A stretch of 7,667 nucleotides of DNA from Herminiimonas sp. (lineage in GTDB: Bacteria > Pseudomonadota > Gammaproteobacteria > Burkholderiales > Burkholderiaceae), in the NCBI GenBank assembly GCA_014377155.1, contig JACMQD010000410.1, forward strand, positions 1 through 7,667, read 5' to 3'. The notes beneath the pieces were generated by a model. It was not told the origin of the DNA. It worked only from the letters and a program-made list of their open reading frames with translations, and did no database searches. This document shows positions 6,150-7,667 of the stretch, in pieces (positions within the stretch are counted from its first letter, which is position 1; each line of letters starts with the position of its first letter). A program made the translations under genes and the position numbers.

Positions 6150-6857
6150 ATGCCGTTGATCGATGCGATGGTCGCCGCGTTTGCGCTGATCCTGTCTGGC
6201 GACGGCATACTCTGGCAAATCATTTGGGTTTCGCTCAAGACCACCTTCCTAGCCTTGCTCCTTGCCGCGCCGGTGGCGGTGGTCGCCGGTTATGGTATCG
6301 CCAGTCACGCGTTTCCAGGGCGCCGGATTGTCATCTGGCTGGCGCAGGCAGCACTGTCACTGCCGACGGTCCTGATCGGCCTGCTGCTGTACCTGGTGCT
6401 GTCGCGCCAGGGACCACTGGGCCAACTGCACTGGCTGTTTACACAAGCCGCGATCGTCACCGGCCAGGTGCTGATCGCCTTGCCGGTACTGGTTGCCTTC
6501 ACGCTGGCGTCGGTGCAGGCAGCCGATCCGCGTTTGGCCGAAACCGCGATCTCGCTCGGCGCGTCGCGCTGGCGCGTGATGCTGACGGTGCTGCATGAGG
6601 TGCGCTTCGGCGTCATGGCTGCGCTCATCAACGGCTTCGGCCGGGTCATCTCCGAAGTCGGTTGTGCCATGATGGTCGGCGGTAACATCGCTGGCGAAAC
6701 CCGCACCATCACCACCGCCATCGCGCTCGAAACCAGCAAGGGCGAATTCGCGCAAGGCATCGCGCTGGGCATGGTGCTGGTGACAATCGCGCTGGTCATC
6801 AATGCCGCGTTGATGCTGTTGCAAGGTGATGCACAACCGGCGCGAGGCGGACGATGA
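6150..6857 (+). CDS. tupB: Tungstate ABC transporter, permease TupB
   Basis: This 235-residue inner-membrane permease has hydrophobic segments at about 20-50, 57-83, 97-122, a more hidden one around 145-165, and 195-226. The cytoplasmic coupling loop (EAA-type, ETAISLGASRWRVMLTVL, then INGFGRVISEVGCAMMVGG) begins near residue 130. The stretch ISEVGCAMMVGGNIAG followed by TRTITTAIALETSKGEF is typical of TupB rather than of the molybdate permease ModB or the sulfate permeases. It would move tungstate inward with TupC. The start at 6150 lacks a well-placed Shine-Dalgarno and lies 6 bp after the fdhD stop, so translation is probably coupled; an ATG at 6168 is an alternative. The stop overlaps the tupC start by 4 bases. 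Anion specificity rests on family resemblance plus the TTTS motif of the neighbouring binding protein. Confidence 0.9.
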   Translation: MPLIDAMVAAFALILSGDGILWQIIWVSLKTTFLALLLAAPVAVVAGYGIASHAFPGRRIVIWLAQAALSLPTVLIGLLLYLVLSRQGPLGQLHWLFTQAAIVTGQVLIALPVLVAFTLASVQAADPRLAETAISLGASRWRVMLTVLHEVRFGVMAALINGFGRVISEVGCAMMVGGNIAGETRTITTAIALETSKGEFAQGIALGMVLVTIALVINAALMLLQGDAQPARGGR

Positions 6858-7555
6858 CGGCGCTGCTGACAATTCATCGTTTGCACAAGCACGTCGGCAG
6901 TCGACACCTGCTCGATATCGAGGACCTGACGATCCGCGACGCTGCCGCCTATGTTCTGACCGGTGTCAACGGCGCCGGCAAAAGTACGCTCTTGCGGGTG
7001 CTCAGCGGCCTGGAACCGGCGCAAGTGGCGCAGGTGTCCTTTGCTGGCCAGACAATCACACTGGCGCCTTATCCGCGCGCGTTGCGCCAGGCGGTGGTCT
7101 ACGTGCACCAGCATCCGGTAATGTTGTCGATCAGTGTCGCCGCCAACATCGGTTATGGCCTGGTCGCGCGTGGCATCGACCGCGCAGAAATTGCCCGCCG
7201 CGTGGAAGACGCCATGGCCTGGGCCGGCGTCACCCATTTGCGCGACAGTTGCAGCGATATCCTTTCCGGTGGCGAAAAGCAGCGTATCGCGCTGGCACGC
7301 GCCAAGGTGCTGCTGCCCAAATTGCTGTTGCTCGACGAGCCGACTGCCAACCTCGACGGCGCCGCGCGCGAGCAGGTCATCGCACTGATTCCTGACCTGC
7401 TGGCCGCCGGCAGCAGCGTCATCATGGCGTGTCATGACCGTGACCTGATCGGTTTGCCGGGCGTGCAACGGCTTAAACTGCGCGATGGACGCATCGAACT
7501 GCGCGCAGTTATGTCGCCGGTATCCAGCCATTTTCCATCCCAAGGATCGCCATGA
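6854..7555 (+). CDS. tupC: Tungstate ABC transporter, ATP-binding protein TupC
   Basis: This 233-residue ABC ATPase energises TupB on the cytoplasmic side. All motifs are intact: Walker A GVNGAGKST (37-45), Q-loop glutamine Q86 in YVHQHPVM, signature LSGGEKQR (137-144), Walker B LLLLDEP with D161 and E162, D-loop ANLD, and switch histidine H194. The length fits a single-domain TupC. There is no C-terminal regulatory (TOBE) domain of the ModC type, so direct oxyanion gating through this subunit is not expected. The ATG overlaps the tupB stop (ATGA at 6854-6857) behind GAGG at 6844-6847, and its own stop overlaps the tupA start in the same way. The specific substrate is inferred from its partners. 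Confidence 0.9.
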   Translation: MTALLTIHRLHKHVGSRHLLDIEDLTIRDAAAYVLTGVNGAGKSTLLRVLSGLEPAQVAQVSFAGQTITLAPYPRALRQAVVYVHQHPVMLSISVAANIGYGLVARGIDRAEIARRVEDAMAWAGVTHLRDSCSDILSGGEKQRIALARAKVLLPKLLLLDEPTANLDGAAREQVIALIPDLLAAGSSVIMACHDRDLIGLPGVQRLKLRDGRIELRAVMSPVSSHFPSQGSP

Positions 7556-7667
7556 AACGACGAATTCTCCTGCTATCGGCTGCGCTGCTCAGCAGTACGG
7601 TGTTGCTATCGGCCGCATCGGCGCAGCAAGTCCTGAAGCTGTCCACCACCACCAGTACCGAAAACTC
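7552..7667 (+). CDS. tupA: Tungstate-binding periplasmic protein TupA, N-terminal part (runs off right edge)
   Basis: Thirty-eight full codons are present. The first 24 residues form a Sec signal peptide: KRR, a hydrophobic core of L, A, S and V, then a likely cleavage after ASA (22-24). The mature start, QQVLKLSTTTSTENS, carries the TTTS motif characteristic of TupA tungstate-binding proteins, expected to contribute to oxyanion binding. It would capture tungstate in the periplasm and deliver it to TupB. The start is supported by AAGGA at 7542-7546, five bases upstream, and overlaps the tupC stop (ATGA at 7552-7555). The binding protein is last in the cluster (B-C-A) rather than first. The reading frame is open at the window edge, so completeness cannot be judged. 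Confidence 0.88.
   Translation, partial: MKRRILLLSAALLSSTVLLSAASAQQVLKLSTTTSTEN

Noticed and set aside
6305..7543. A 412-codon minus-strand open frame across tupB and tupC
   Set aside because: It lies antisense to two proteins with intact transporter motifs, has no ribosome site and no recognisable domain, so it is a composition artefact.

Overview
The window reads as chromosomal DNA of a betaproteobacterium, most likely Burkholderiales and perhaps Oxalobacteraceae. The reasons are GC-rich coding DNA with Burkholderiales-style codon use, a TTAGAAT-type promoter sequence directly before a start codon, and proteins that resemble those of that group. The taxon is an inference. No mobile element, RNA gene or CRISPR array was seen.

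Layout. Positions 1-294 (minus strand) hold the 5' end of moeA, the gene for the enzyme that inserts Mo or W into molybdopterin; it runs off the left edge. Positions 295-691 are a divergent intergenic region with an AT-rich core (about 29% GC by hand count over 421-560). This core carries two copies of a 23-bp sequence, each with an internal dyad and each ending in a -35-like hexamer. A potentially well-folded transcribed leader follows. From 692 to the right edge all genes lie on the plus strand and are tightly packed: a fused NuoE-NuoF formate dehydrogenase beta subunit (692-2389), the bis-MGD catalytic alpha subunit (2423-5251), the FdhD sulfurtransferase (5280-6143), then a tungstate-type ABC transporter in the order permease tupB (6150-6857), ATPase tupC (6854-7555) and binding protein tupA (7552 to the right edge, truncated). 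The last two junctions are 4-base ATGA overlaps.

How it fits together. The two-subunit FDH, with a catalytic subunit of about 940 residues and a fused diaphorase subunit of about 565, matches the architecture of the tungsten-containing NAD-dependent FDH1 of Methylorubrum extorquens. It is unlike the FdsGBA type, which has a separate gamma subunit. TupBCA would import tungstate, MoeA would insert the metal, FdhD would add the sulfido ligand, and the cytoplasmic enzyme would oxidise formate to CO2 and reduce NAD+. The window therefore looks like a complete 'metal uptake to enzyme' module for a probable tungsten formate dehydrogenase. Preference for W over Mo is inferred from architecture and neighbours, not read from the active site. 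The least explained part is the control region at 295-691.
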